Shown here: positions 37,163-46,103 of the stretch, one piece after another | How positions within the stretch are numbered: position 1 is the first letter of the stretch | How the letters are laid out: each line of letters begins with the position of its first letter | Source of the DNA: Syntrophorhabdus sp. PtaB.Bin027 | GTDB taxonomy: Bacteria > Desulfobacterota > Syntrophorhabdia > Syntrophorhabdales > Syntrophorhabdaceae | Assembly: GCA_002067585.1 (NCBI GenBank) | Contig: MVQO01000201.1 | Span: forward strand, 1 to 64,000 | DNA: 64,000 bases | Reading direction: 5' to 3' | The notes under the pieces: generated by a model | Told to the model about the DNA's origin: nothing | Seen by the model: the letters and a program-made list of their open reading frames with translations, nothing else | Databases searched by the model: none | Made by a program: the position numbers and the translations under genes

Positions 37163-39472
37163 TTATTTTGAGAGTTCTTGAGGTTTTTGTGGCTCTTGAT
37201 TTACATTTGGTTGGGTTTGCAAGTCTTTTTTCACGGTGCCTTGCCTGCCTGTCCCAAAAAGCTCTTTAGTCGTTATCTTCCCTTTGCCTGATTTGGTCAT
37301 CCTATCGACATAATCATTTGTCATTTCTTTTGCATCATTTTGGTTCTTTATGACGCGGGGTGTCAGGAGAATGATATACTCCTGGCGTGTTTCATTGTCA
37401 GTAGTATTGCCAAAAAGGTAGCCAAAGAGAGGTATTTTGGACAACCAGGGAACTCCTGATCTGGATTTATCCGTGTCCTCCCTGATAAGGCCTCCTATGA
37501 TAATCGTCTCACCGTCCTTCACCACAACATTTGTTGTTGCTTCGGCTTTGTTGAGAATAATAGTTGTTTCATTGAGGCCAAGTTCAATGGTGCTGTATGT
37601 TGAAACCTCCTGAGCCAGGTCAAGAGCAACGAGACCACTCTCATTCACTTGGGGTGTTACCTTTAAAATAATTCCAATATCCTTATACTGGATTGTGCTC
37701 GTACGGCTGGAAGTTACTGTGGTATCATATGATGTAGAGGTCACAATTGGAACCTGCTGGCCTACCTGAATCCGTGCTTCTCGATTATCTGTTACAAGGA
37801 TATGGGGAGCTGCTATAACCTTTGCTCTTGACTGGGTTGCAAGGGCGTTAATGACTGCCCGATAGTCATCACCAACAGTACCCACGAAAGTAAAACCAGA
37901 AGTTGGAAGCGATTCTACGCCCAGCTTGCCTGTATTTAAACCAAGGGTTCCCTGCATTACCGAGTCTGGGCTTATCTTAAATTGGGTTTTGAAGGCGTAG
38001 GACAAACCAAGACTCAAATTATCTGTAAGATTGATCTGGGCTACGATACCTTCAATCATGACCTGTCGAGGCTGAATATCTATTTTGTCGATTGTCTCTT
38101 TGATTAATTTATAATCCTCAGGGGTTGCGAGGATTATGACAGAATTCAGTATTTCATCGGCGAAGATCCGGGTCATGTCCGAGACCAGGGTTTCTCCAGT
38201 ACCAGTTGTGGGTGGTTTAGTAAGCTGCTGTTGGGGTGGAGGGGCTTGTGTTGCCTGCTGGGTTGGTGGTCTTGGCGTTGTGGTGGCTGTGGTTGTTTGT
38301 GGTCGCTCTGATGTTGTTGCAGGACGAGCCCCGAGGAAGATCTGCTGTAAAAGGTTTGCCACATTTTTGGCCTTCCCGTTTTGTACCGCATAAACGTAAA
38401 CTTGAGCCTGTTTCTTTTTTTGCTGTTCATTGTCGAAGGTGCCCAAGAACTGGAGTATTCTTCTGACGCTGGCATCGGTGTCAACTATAATAATCTGGTT
38501 AGTCTTTGGAACATCGATAACAACCGCGTTTGTTGATAGAAATGGTGTAATAAGCTTGATCACTTCAGAAGACTGGAGGAATAGAACAGGCACTACCTGA
38601 ACAAGAGATTTTCCTGTGGAAGGAATTTTTTCCGGGTCTCTCCCGAAACCAACAGGAGCAGGTTCGCGGGCGACCTCACTTATCGGTACAATTCTATAAA
38701 GCCCGCCATCTTCAACAACACCAATTGCATTGATTCTGAGTATAGTCTCCATGACCGGCAGAACCTGATCAGTAGGTATGGGTGCAACAGATCTAAAAGT
38801 GACTCGGCCTTTTACGCGCGGATCAACGATATAGTTGGCACGCAGCACATCTCCGAAAATCGTCTGTATTACTTGATACACATCTGCATCATCAAAATTG
38901 AGGCTTATTGAACCTCTTGAAGGGGCTGGTCTTGGAGGGATAAATGGTTGTGGACGTGCTTGCTGCTGAGCATTTTGAGATTGTGGAGTTGTTGGTCTAC
39001 CCTCAGAAGAAGCAGTGGGAACAACAGGGGCTGGGGATGTCTGCTGTGGCTGCTGAACGGGAGGTTTTGCCGAAACCTGTCCCGGTGTTGCTTGTGGGGT
39101 TGAGGGCAAAGGAGGTTTAGACACAGGTTTTTGAGAAGTTGTAGAGATTGCTTTGGGGTCTTTTAACGGCTGAATAGTATCATCGTCATCATCGTCCTCA
39201 TCCTCGTCATCGTCATCATCGTCTGCGACTGCTTTGGCTCGTAAAGGCTTTTTTCTAGAAGTAGAATCTTGTTTCGATTTGGTAACCTGAGGTTGTGGTG
39301 CTTGTTTCTGCCCGAGTAACTTTGGGGCTTGAGCAATAATGTATTTGCCGTGCAGACCATCTTGAAAACGAACATCTTGCTGGGCATTGCCTGTGGAAAA
39401 AGAGACAATTACAGAGATGAATAGAAACACAGAAGCAATCAACAACAGTATAATTTTTGATGAGGTGGTCAT
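37163..39472 (-). CDS. gspD: type II secretion secretin GspD
   Basis: Outer-membrane secretin of 769 residues. Signal peptide to about residue 31, then an odd region: a run of 13-14 Asp/Glu near 84-98 and a Pro/Gln/Ser-rich linker to about 185. The N0 domain begins ISLNFDDADVYQVIQTIFG, followed by N1/N2-type KH repeats, a second Gln/Pro/Thr-rich insert near 395-425, and the secretin barrel with RIQVGQQVPIVTS, VVVKDGETIIIGGLI and VPWLSKIPLFGYLFG. The domain order is standard; the acidic tract is not. Start ATG 39472 overlaps the gspG stop. Confidence 0.95.
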   Translation of the reverse strand: MTTSSKIILLLIASVFLFISVIVSFSTGNAQQDVRFQDGLHGKYIIAQAPKLLGQKQAPQPQVTKSKQDSTSRKKPLRAKAVADDDDDDEDEDDDDDDTIQPLKDPKAISTTSQKPVSKPPLPSTPQATPGQVSAKPPVQQPQQTSPAPVVPTASSEGRPTTPQSQNAQQQARPQPFIPPRPAPSRGSISLNFDDADVYQVIQTIFGDVLRANYIVDPRVKGRVTFRSVAPIPTDQVLPVMETILRINAIGVVEDGGLYRIVPISEVAREPAPVGFGRDPEKIPSTGKSLVQVVPVLFLQSSEVIKLITPFLSTNAVVIDVPKTNQIIIVDTDASVRRILQFLGTFDNEQQKKKQAQVYVYAVQNGKAKNVANLLQQIFLGARPATTSERPQTTTATTTPRPPTQQATQAPPPQQQLTKPPTTGTGETLVSDMTRIFADEILNSVIILATPEDYKLIKETIDKIDIQPRQVMIEGIVAQINLTDNLSLGLSYAFKTQFKISPDSVMQGTLGLNTGKLGVESLPTSGFTFVGTVGDDYRAVINALATQSRAKVIAAPHILVTDNREARIQVGQQVPIVTSTSYDTTVTSSRTSTIQYKDIGIILKVTPQVNESGLVALDLAQEVSTYSTIELGLNETTIILNKAEATTNVVVKDGETIIIGGLIREDTDKSRSGVPWLSKIPLFGYLFGNTTDNETRQEYIILLTPRVIKNQNDAKEMTNDYVDRMTKSGKGKITTKELFGTGRQGTVKKDLQTQPNVNQEPQKPQELSK

Positions 39473-39891
39473 TCCCAGCTCAGGACATCCTTGTCTTCGC
39501 CCTCACCCCCCTGAGTTCCATCTCTACCATATGAATACAGATCATATTCCCCATGGGAGCCCGGCGATTGGAAATGATATGCTTTCCCCCAGGGATCATT
39601 GGGCAGTCCCTTGGTAAGGTAAGGTCCTTCCCAGTTTTCGATTCCTGGATTAGTAACGAGGGCATTTAAACCCTCTTGGGTAGTTGGGTATCGTCCAACA
39701 TCGAGTCTGAACTGGTCAAGAGCTTGACCAAGTAATGCTATTTGGGCCTTGGCTGCAGCTTGCTTTCCCTTTCCAAGCTTCGGGAAAAGCCTTGGCCCGA
39801 CAAGGGCGGCAAGCAATCCAACGATTACCATGACAACGAGGAGCTCGATAAGGGTAAAACCTTTCTTATTTTTTCTGATGAGCTGATTCAT
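39469..39891 (-). CDS. gspG: type II secretion major pseudopilin GspG
   Basis: Major pseudopilin of 140 residues. The basic leader MNQLIRKNKKG is cut before FTLIELLVVMVIVGLLAALVGPRLF. The C-terminal domain shows the calcium-site pattern of GspG (GLPNDPWGKAYHFQSPGSHGEYDLYSYGRDG). GGAGG stands before the ATG, and a near-consensus promoter lies at 39921-39949. gspG and gspD share a four-base overlap, so pilin and secretin are co-transcribed apart from the other gsp genes. Confidence 0.97.
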   Translation of the reverse strand: MNQLIRKNKKGFTLIELLVVMVIVGLLAALVGPRLFPKLGKGKQAAAKAQIALLGQALDQFRLDVGRYPTTQEGLNALVTNPGIENWEGPYLTKGLPNDPWGKAYHFQSPGSHGEYDLYSYGRDGTQGGEGEDKDVLSWE

Positions 39892-39920
39892 GGTCAGGTA
39901 ACCTCCATTAGACCTACGTA

Positions 39921-39949
39921 ATTATACTGAATAGAATGAAATTGGTCAA
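39921..39949 (-). promoter_or_regulatory. sigma-70 promoter of gspGD
   Basis: Minus strand TTGACC (39949-39944), 17-base spacer, perfect TATAAT (39926-39921), 30 bases before the gspG start codon. Confidence 0.7.
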
Positions 39950-40027
39950 ATAATTATGTCAAATTAAAGTGCCATTTATTGGGACAATAAGAGATGTTTT
40001 CCTTAACACGTAAAAGGAACACTTGTG

Positions 40028-41413
40028 TCATGATATGCCATACTTTTTCTTCAGGAATTCCATACCAGTCATCGGGTAAAGTGCATAGATGAGGATATCA
40101 CCCATGTCTTCCGAAATTCCTTTAAGTGTTTCACGGGCCTTTGGGAGTTCAGGCTCAAGGATGTCACCCGGTCTCACATCTATTGGTATTTCACCTCTAT
40201 CGTAACCCTTGAGGATTTTTTTTCTAATCTCAGGGTCAACAGGCGCAGGGGGTCGGCCATAAAGGCCGAAAAAATAATCTTTTACTTCACTGGAAATCAT
40301 TTTATAACGTCCCTGAAGGACATTAAAGACAGCTTGAACACCAACAATCTGACTTGTGGGGGTGACAAGAGGTGGAAAGCCAAATTCCATTCTAGTTCTT
40401 GGAACCTCTTCAAGGACATCCTTTAGTCTATGCAATGCTTTTACTTGTTTTAGTTGACTTATGAGGTTGCTAATCATACCGCCTGGAATTTGGTGCATCA
40501 AAACTCCGATGTCTATTACGGAATACTTTGTGTTGTCGGCAAAAGTCATGTATTTAGGAATTATGCCTTCGAGATAATCGTCAATATCAGCTATAGTTTG
40601 AAGATCAAAATTGAGCTGATGGGGTGTGTCTTTGAGGGTGGCGATAAAAGGTTCCAGTGCTGGGTGGGATGACCTGTGAGAAAATGGTGCAAGGCATGTG
40701 TCAATGCCATCTATGCCGGCTTCGATAGCCTTGAGCAATGACATAGATGCCATACCACTCGTATAATGGGTATGCAGATGGATGGGAATTTTAATATTAG
40801 CCTTTAGTGATGACACGAGCTTGTAGGCATCGTACGGTGAAATGATACCGGACATGTCCTTAATACAAAGGGAATCTGCCCCCATATCCTCAATAATTTT
40901 AGCCTTTTCTATGTAATAATCGATGTTGAAAATCGGCCCGCCAAGTTTTTTTTCTTTGAGCGTGAGAGAGTATGAAATAGCACCTTGAATATGTTTCTTA
41001 TTTTTTCTAATAGCTTTAAAGGATGTCAGAAAGTTGCGCTCATCATTGAGAGCATCAAAGACTCTAAAAATGTCAATGCCAACCTCAGAAGCTTTTTTTA
41101 CAAAAGCATCAACTACATCATCTGCATAGTTTCTGTATCCCACAAGGTTTTGTCCCCTTAACAGCATTTGGAGTTTTGTATTGGGCATCTTTTCTTTCAG
41201 CAGCCTTACCCTTTCCCAGGGATCTTCATTAAGAAACCTTGTCATTACATCAAAGGTTGCGCCACCCCAGACCTCCATAGAATAAAAACCGATGCTATCC
41301 ATTTTGTTTGCAATGGGGAGCATATCATCGGTCTTCATTCTGGTTGCAAAAAGTGATTGATGACCATCTCGGAGAGTGAGGTCTGTGATTCGCAATTCTT
41401 TTTGATCGGTCAT
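40028..41413 (-). CDS. pyruvate/oxaloacetate carboxyltransferase (PycB/OadA type) without biotin domain
   Basis: Carboxyltransferase of 461 residues from the pyruvate carboxylase B / oxaloacetate decarboxylase alpha family. The TIM barrel begins ITDLTLRDGHQSLFATRM, holds the metal- and substrate-site motifs VWGGATFDVMTRFLNEDPW, RGQNLVGYRNYADD, IDIFRVFDALND, LCIKDMSG (biotin-accepting Lys in KDM) and HLHTHYTSGMA. The conserved carboxylase domain ends near residue 450. The C-terminal biotinyl domain (EAMKM) is missing, so a separate carrier protein must exist elsewhere. The direction (oxaloacetate formation or decarboxylation) cannot be told here; no beta or gamma Na+-pump subunits are beside it. 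Confidence 0.9.
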   Translation of the reverse strand: MTDQKELRITDLTLRDGHQSLFATRMKTDDMLPIANKMDSIGFYSMEVWGGATFDVMTRFLNEDPWERVRLLKEKMPNTKLQMLLRGQNLVGYRNYADDVVDAFVKKASEVGIDIFRVFDALNDERNFLTSFKAIRKNKKHIQGAISYSLTLKEKKLGGPIFNIDYYIEKAKIIEDMGADSLCIKDMSGIISPYDAYKLVSSLKANIKIPIHLHTHYTSGMASMSLLKAIEAGIDGIDTCLAPFSHRSSHPALEPFIATLKDTPHQLNFDLQTIADIDDYLEGIIPKYMTFADNTKYSVIDIGVLMHQIPGGMISNLISQLKQVKALHRLKDVLEEVPRTRMEFGFPPLVTPTSQIVGVQAVFNVLQGRYKMISSEVKDYFFGLYGRPPAPVDPEIRKKILKGYDRGEIPIDVRPGDILEPELPKARETLKGISEDMGDILIYALYPMTGMEFLKKKYGIS

Positions 41414-41509
41414 ATGACTTAATCATCTCCCAGGAAGCTGTGATTTGGTATCACGACCCTGTTCAAAAAGCAATGGAATTTTTTATGTTGGTCTGCTATC
41501 TTATAGGCA

Positions 41510-41583
41510 CGGGATGTAGCTCAGTATGGTAGAGCACAGCGTTCGGGACGCTGGGGCCGCTGGTTCAAGTCCAGTCATCCCGA
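41510..41583 (+). tRNA. tRNA-Pro (CGG)
   Basis: Cloverleaf of 74 nt. Acceptor CGGGATG pairs with CATCCCG, D arm GCTCAGTATGGTAGAGC, anticodon stem CAGCG/CGCTG with loop TTCGGGA (anticodon CGG), T arm CTGG-TTCAAGT-CCAG. CCA is not encoded after discriminator A41583. Confidence 0.95.
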
Positions 41584-42123
41584 TTCTACTTTTTCCTGGG
41601 GCTCATGCCTGCCTGTGCTGTGGCTTCGGAAGACAAATTGTTCACTCAACGTGCCAAACCTTCAGAACCCCTCTCTTTTATCCAAAAATGGGCTTTTTAC
41701 ATTGTATCGTCGGCATGCTTCGTGTTTTCTCCGCTTTCCCTCGGCTCACGTCTTTTTGTTACTTTTCTCAGGGTTTGCGTCTATCTGCGCCAGACTTTGA
41801 TAGATAGGTTCACCCCTTCTTCATCAGTACGTGTAACCTATTGATTAGCTGAGTATATTAAGAGTGCCTTTGGAATTTTTTGCTTTTATGTATATTTCGG
41901 GAAGTGGTTAAATAGGTGATTGTAAGGCAGAACCCCTGGTTTTTTGATGTGACGACATAGAAATGTGATAGCAGGGTGAGGGGGGTTCAACAAGGAGAAG
42001 CTGAAAAATAAATATCAGGCCCAAGTGACTAAGCTGGTGGACAACTTTGAAAAATTATAGGATATTACAGAACAGGCTGCCTTCTAATCTAAAACAACAG
42101 ATTATTTGTGAAAAGGAGATTAT
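41584..42123. other. intergenic stretch after tRNA-Pro
   Basis: About 540 bases. Three overlapping open frames (41526-41844) start inside or beside the tRNA and have no codon or protein character. No T-run hairpin was seen. AAAAGGAG at 42111-42118 serves yjbQ. Confidence 0.5.
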
Positions 42124-42546
42124 GTGATGAAGATTTTGAACAATAGAATTAGCGTTAGCACAAAGGGGAATGAAGATTTCTTGAACATAACGCAGCAGTT
42201 GAACAGTATTTTCACTGAATCTGGCCTCGACAATGGAATTGTGACACTTTTTGTATCAGGTTCAACAGCAGGCATTACAACATTTGAGTATGAACCGGGG
42301 CTGATACAGGATTTAAAAGAGTTTTATGATAAAATAGCTCCTTCAAACGTTCATTATCATCATGATGAAACTTGGGGTGACGCAAACGGATTTAGCCACG
42401 TTAGGGCAGCTTTTACAGGCCCCTCAATGGTAATACCATTTGAAAAGGGTCGACTACTATTGGGCACATGGCAACAGGTTGTTCTTTTAGAGTTTGACAA
42501 CAGGCCACGTAAGCGTGACATAATAGTTCAATTGATGGGAGAATGA
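42124..42546 (+). CDS. YjbQ family protein (UPF0047)
   Basis: Protein of 140 residues of the secondary thiamine-phosphate-synthase/YjbQ family. Family motifs: GIVTLFVSGSTAGITTFEYEPG with the glutamate, NVHYHHDETWGDANGFSHVRAAFTGPS with the metal-binding His residues, and LLLGTWQQVVLLEFDNRPRKR. The family forms trimers; its cellular role is uncertain, with weak thiamine-phosphate synthase activity reported for E. coli YjbQ. ATG 42127 or GTG 42124 both fit AAAAGGAG. It converges on the MEMO-like gene, with four bases between stops. Confidence 0.93.
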   Translation: MMKILNNRISVSTKGNEDFLNITQQLNSIFTESGLDNGIVTLFVSGSTAGITTFEYEPGLIQDLKEFYDKIAPSNVHYHHDETWGDANGFSHVRAAFTGPSMVIPFEKGRLLLGTWQQVVLLEFDNRPRKRDIIVQLMGE

Positions 42547-42550
42547 ATTT

Positions 42551-43744
42551 TTATTTATAAAAAACTGCTCCGGCAAAGCTTACTGATGATTTGCCATCAG
42601 TCCATTGATCGTAGCTAATAATCTCAGCAGTGCATCCTTTGACCAACCTTAAAAGGAAATAGATGGACGTTAAACCACATATTTTCCGCACATCTCGCTC
42701 ATCTTTGATTTTATCAAAGAAGGCTTGTGCATCAATTTCTTTCACACAAGACAGTATGTTCTCATCTTTGATCTTCGAGCGCGTTAGTGTATATGCATCC
42801 AGTGTGTATGAATCGCCAAATTGAAGGCCGATATGTGCAAGGTCTGCGCCTACCAGGATAATATATGGCTTTCCGTACTCGTCTAAAACTTTATTGAGGT
42901 TATCTATAAGCATTGTAAGCGTATCTTCATGAATATCCCTGATGCCTTCAATGTATTCGTGCATTGAACCGGTGAGTATAGGGAGGATTTCAAACTCATT
43001 CAGCCTGTTAAACTGAATGAGGGGAATCTGAAGCTCAATGGAGTGTTCTTTTCTGTGTGGCCATTCGGCGATATACTCGCGAAGCACATTATTTTGTTCA
43101 ACCAAGCTCCTGAGTTCCTGTGTGACAGGGGCAATATCCAGGGGTGTTTCGAAGTCCTTGAGAGAAATATTCCAGATTTTTTCAGCCATATTATGACATG
43201 TGCCAAAAACAACGATAAGAGGCTTGGTTGTATGTTTCAGATACGGATAAATTTGTCTGTATACATTGAGGCCCCGCGTATAGTCAATATGAGGAACAAG
43301 TATAGCAGTCAAGTCGCCAGGAACTTTTTTCTCTGGTGAAGTTTTGAACATTTCATCAAGTACCATGATGAGTTCCATCCTGTTTGCAGGGTAGCTCCTG
43401 CCTGCAAGAGCGGGTTTTCTCACAGACGAATACTCATATTCCATTTTCAAATGTGTAAGGCGAAGCTTGTAGTTTTCATTGAGAAGTAGGTAGTTCTGGT
43501 CCATGGTATCAACAATTTCTTCGAGGCGTTCCATGTATAGAAGTTCCCCATAGATTCTCATATATTCGACCTGAATGTCACGCAGGGAGCGAGAACCATC
43601 CATAAGTGACATAAGAAAAAAAACATCTTTCGAAACTATGAGAGAATTTTCCATGATCCCTTCAACATCATTTATCAGAATCATCTCGTTTCCTCTGTCC
43701 ATGAACGGATGTGCGTCGATCCACCGCACTCTCGGATTTTCCAT
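42551..43744 (-). CDS. MEMO1-family protein (AmmeMemoRadiSam system protein B-like) with PqqD-like N-terminus
   Basis: Protein of 397 residues. Residues from about 110 on are a MEMO domain: RKPALAGRSYPA, AILVPHIDYTRGLNVY, FGTCHNM, and EHSIELQIPLIQF, with the His/Asp/Cys set related to extradiol dioxygenases. The first 105 residues form a small separate domain (VEGIMENSLIVSKDVFFLMSLMDGSRSLRDIQ) that resembles PqqD-like peptide-binding wings. The AmmeMemoRadiSam partners, an AMMECR1 protein and a radical SAM enzyme, are not nearby. Function is unknown. Confidence 0.85.
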   Translation of the reverse strand: MENPRVRWIDAHPFMDRGNEMILINDVEGIMENSLIVSKDVFFLMSLMDGSRSLRDIQVEYMRIYGELLYMERLEEIVDTMDQNYLLLNENYKLRLTHLKMEYEYSSVRKPALAGRSYPANRMELIMVLDEMFKTSPEKKVPGDLTAILVPHIDYTRGLNVYRQIYPYLKHTTKPLIVVFGTCHNMAEKIWNISLKDFETPLDIAPVTQELRSLVEQNNVLREYIAEWPHRKEHSIELQIPLIQFNRLNEFEILPILTGSMHEYIEGIRDIHEDTLTMLIDNLNKVLDEYGKPYIILVGADLAHIGLQFGDSYTLDAYTLTRSKIKDENILSCVKEIDAQAFFDKIKDERDVRKICGLTSIYFLLRLVKGCTAEIISYDQWTDGKSSVSFAGAVFYK

Positions 43745-43845
43745 GTCATTTTATACCATAAGGTACGGCCCAAAAAAAAGGTTTATCAGTGATTGAAACT
43801 GGCAATAGGCGCATCCGAGATGAGAAATCGAGGAAACAAAAACGG

Positions 43846-43874
43846 TTGACATCTATGTGTGTGCTTTATATGCT
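43846..43874 (+). promoter_or_regulatory. sigma-70 promoter of the MFS gene
   Basis: TTGACA at 43846-43851, a 17-base spacer and TATGCT at 43869-43874, 34 bases before ATG 43908. Confidence 0.6.
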
Positions 43875-43907
43875 TTATGGAATGACATAAAAAATAAGGG
43901 GGGGGGT

Positions 43908-45122
43908 ATGAAAAGACATTATGCATGGGTTATAGCATTCACGGGCACTCTCGTAACAATCCTGGCCCATGGTTTCGGACGTATGTCTTATTCTGTGATT
44001 CTTCCTTCAATGAAGGAGGGGTTGGCACTCAATTATACTCAACTTGGTTCTATTGCCACAGGAAATTTTATTGGATATCTTTCTCTTGCTATAATCGGAG
44101 GTTTTCTTGCTGCGCGTTTTGGAGTGAGACGGGTTGTTTTTGTTTCTCTCGTGGTGATTGGGGTCAGCCTTTTCCTTACAGGGTTTTCTAAATCCTTCCT
44201 TTTTGCGTTTTTTATGAGGCTTATATCCGGTCTTGGCAATGGAGGAAGCTATGTCCCAATCATGGCATTGCCTGCAGCATGGTTTGTAATGAGAAAACGG
44301 GGACTGGCGACAGGTATCGTATCTGGCGGCATAGGAACAGGACTTTTTATATCTGGCATCATTCTTCCTCCAATTATTTCTGCCTTTGATAAAGACGGTT
44401 GGAGATACGCCTGGTTTGTTCTGGGCATAGCGGTATTTATTCTCGCCTTTGTATGTTACGCATTTCTGAGGAATACTCCACAAGAAAAAGGTCTTACCAT
44501 GTATGGTGGGGAGGAAGAGCAGAGGGGAGGACCTAAAGTCACTCTTTTTTCGGCATTCAGGGACGTTGTTGTTGAACCTGAAATATGGAAACTGGGATGC
44601 GTCTATTTCATGTATGGTTTTTCGTACATTATTTATCTAACCTTTTTTATGGCATACCTCACAAAGGAAGTGGGAGTTCCCTCAATAGCTGCAGGAAGAA
44701 TATTTGCATTCCTCGGAATTATTAGCATTTTTTGTGGTGTCATCTATGGATGGATTTCTGATGTGCTTGGCAGGAAGTATGGCTCCATGATCGCATATAT
44801 TAATCTTGCAATATCATACATAATTTTTTTTCTGTGGAAAGATACCGCTGGGTTCTATGTTTCTGCCTTTGTTTTTGGTATAGCTGCCTTTTCAATACCA
44901 ACTATAATGGCTGCTGCGTCAGGTGATGCTGTTGGTGGTCGTCTTGCACCAGCTGGCCTTGGCTTTATTACCCTTTTCTTTGGGATTGGTCAGGCTCTGG
45001 GTCCTTTTATAGGGGGATGGCTCAAAGATGTGACAGGCACATTTACCCATGCATTTGCACTGTCGGCAGCGGTTTCCTTGTTAGGTGCAGTTGGGTCATT
45101 AATATTGAGAAAAAAAGTTTAG
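43908..45122 (+). CDS. MFS transporter
   Basis: Inner-membrane major facilitator of 404 residues with twelve predicted helices. The N-terminal half reads YAWVIAFTGTLVTILAHGFGRMSYSVILPSM and matches the YbfB/YjiJ-like group of small-molecule carriers; FLAARFGVRRVV is the loop 2-3 motif. I use ATG 43908 because a G-rich tract (GGGGGGGGG) ends just before it; an earlier in-frame ATG at 43857 lies inside the promoter. The substrate is unknown. radC follows after 118 bases. Confidence 0.88.
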   Translation: MKRHYAWVIAFTGTLVTILAHGFGRMSYSVILPSMKEGLALNYTQLGSIATGNFIGYLSLAIIGGFLAARFGVRRVVFVSLVVIGVSLFLTGFSKSFLFAFFMRLISGLGNGGSYVPIMALPAAWFVMRKRGLATGIVSGGIGTGLFISGIILPPIISAFDKDGWRYAWFVLGIAVFILAFVCYAFLRNTPQEKGLTMYGGEEEQRGGPKVTLFSAFRDVVVEPEIWKLGCVYFMYGFSYIIYLTFFMAYLTKEVGVPSIAAGRIFAFLGIISIFCGVIYGWISDVLGRKYGSMIAYINLAISYIIFFLWKDTAGFYVSAFVFGIAAFSIPTIMAAASGDAVGGRLAPAGLGFITLFFGIGQALGPFIGGWLKDVTGTFTHAFALSAAVSLLGAVGSLILRKKV

Positions 45123-45240
45123 CCATTGGCAGCCCAGGCATGGTTAGGAGGGTGCAGTGCCTCCTGCATTGATGATTTCAGTTATAAAATTGCTTTGCAA
45201 ACCTGGTAGGAGTTCCAATGAAACTTGATGAGGCTCTATC

Positions 45241-45936
45241 ATGATGAAAGAAGGAACAACGTTTACCGTCCACGACATGCCTAAACAGGAACGCCCCAGG
45301 GAGCGCATGCAGAGGTTGGGCCCTGATGTACTTTCTTCACACGAACTCCTAGCTCTTATAATAGGCAGGGGTATACCAAAAAGATCAGTTCTTGATATTG
45401 CACATGACCTTTTGCGAAAGTTTGGCAGCGTACAAGGGATCAGCAAGGCTACTATGGAGGAACTATCAGCGATAAGCGGGATTGGAACAGCAAAAGCAGC
45501 TCAGATCAAAGCTGCTTTTGAGCTTGCAAAACGACAGGATTTGGAGCAGGATATTCCTCCATACACGGTCAATAACCCCCACATATTGGTCAAGGCAATT
45601 AGGGCAACCATTCAAGACAAAGCAAAGGAACACTTTAAACTGGTTCTTCTCAATACGCGAAACAAGGTAACAGGGATTATTCCAATCTCTGTAGGTACAT
45701 TAAATGCAAGCCTGGTCCATCCAAGAGAGGTTTTCAAAGAAGCAATCCATGGAAACGCAGCATCTGTCATCCTTGTACACAACCATCCTTCAAATGATCT
45801 GGAACCATCCGAAGAAGATGTAAGGCTTACTCGACGCATGGTTGAGGTAGGGACCATCATGGGCATCGAGGTGCTGGATCACATCATAATCAGCAAAAAT
45901 GATTTTTTAAGTATGAAAGCAAGAGGTTTGTGGTAG
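45241..45936 (+). CDS. radC: RadC family protein
   Basis: Protein of 231 residues of the RadC/UPF0758 family. The N-terminal helix-hairpin-helix part (ERMQRLGPDVLSSHELLALIIGRG, LSAISGIGTAKAAQI) precedes the JAB1/MPN-type metal domain with VHNHPSNDLEPSEED (His-x-His...Asp metal site). It is annotated as a DNA repair protein, though its role is unsettled. It has ATG ATG at its start. Confidence 0.93.
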   Translation: MMKEGTTFTVHDMPKQERPRERMQRLGPDVLSSHELLALIIGRGIPKRSVLDIAHDLLRKFGSVQGISKATMEELSAISGIGTAKAAQIKAAFELAKRQDLEQDIPPYTVNNPHILVKAIRATIQDKAKEHFKLVLLNTRNKVTGIIPISVGTLNASLVHPREVFKEAIHGNAASVILVHNHPSNDLEPSEEDVRLTRRMVEVGTIMGIEVLDHIIISKNDFLSMKARGLW

Positions 45937-46048
45937 GTTTTGAACAATAAACCCCTGCTTTATGGCGTTAAGTTTCTATCCACTAATTTCTGAACTGAAA
46001 CGAAGCCGTTTCTTATTCACTGAAGCATGTGATTGGCCAAGGCAAATC

Positions 46049-46078
46049 TTGACTCGTGCAGCTAATACCATATATAAT
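46049..46078 (+). promoter_or_regulatory. sigma-70 promoter of the aspS operon
   Basis: TTGACT at 46049-46054, 18-base spacer, perfect TATAAT at 46073-46078, 25 bases before the aspS start. It could serve the long rightward run from aspS through icd and prfB. Confidence 0.7.
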
Positions 46079-46103
46079 AATAGACTTTTTTAGGAGCTAA
46101 CCC

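Noticed and set aside
41526-41844. Overlapping plus-strand ORFs starting in tRNA-Pro
   Set aside because: They begin inside the tRNA, lack ribosome-binding sites and have no protein-like pattern.
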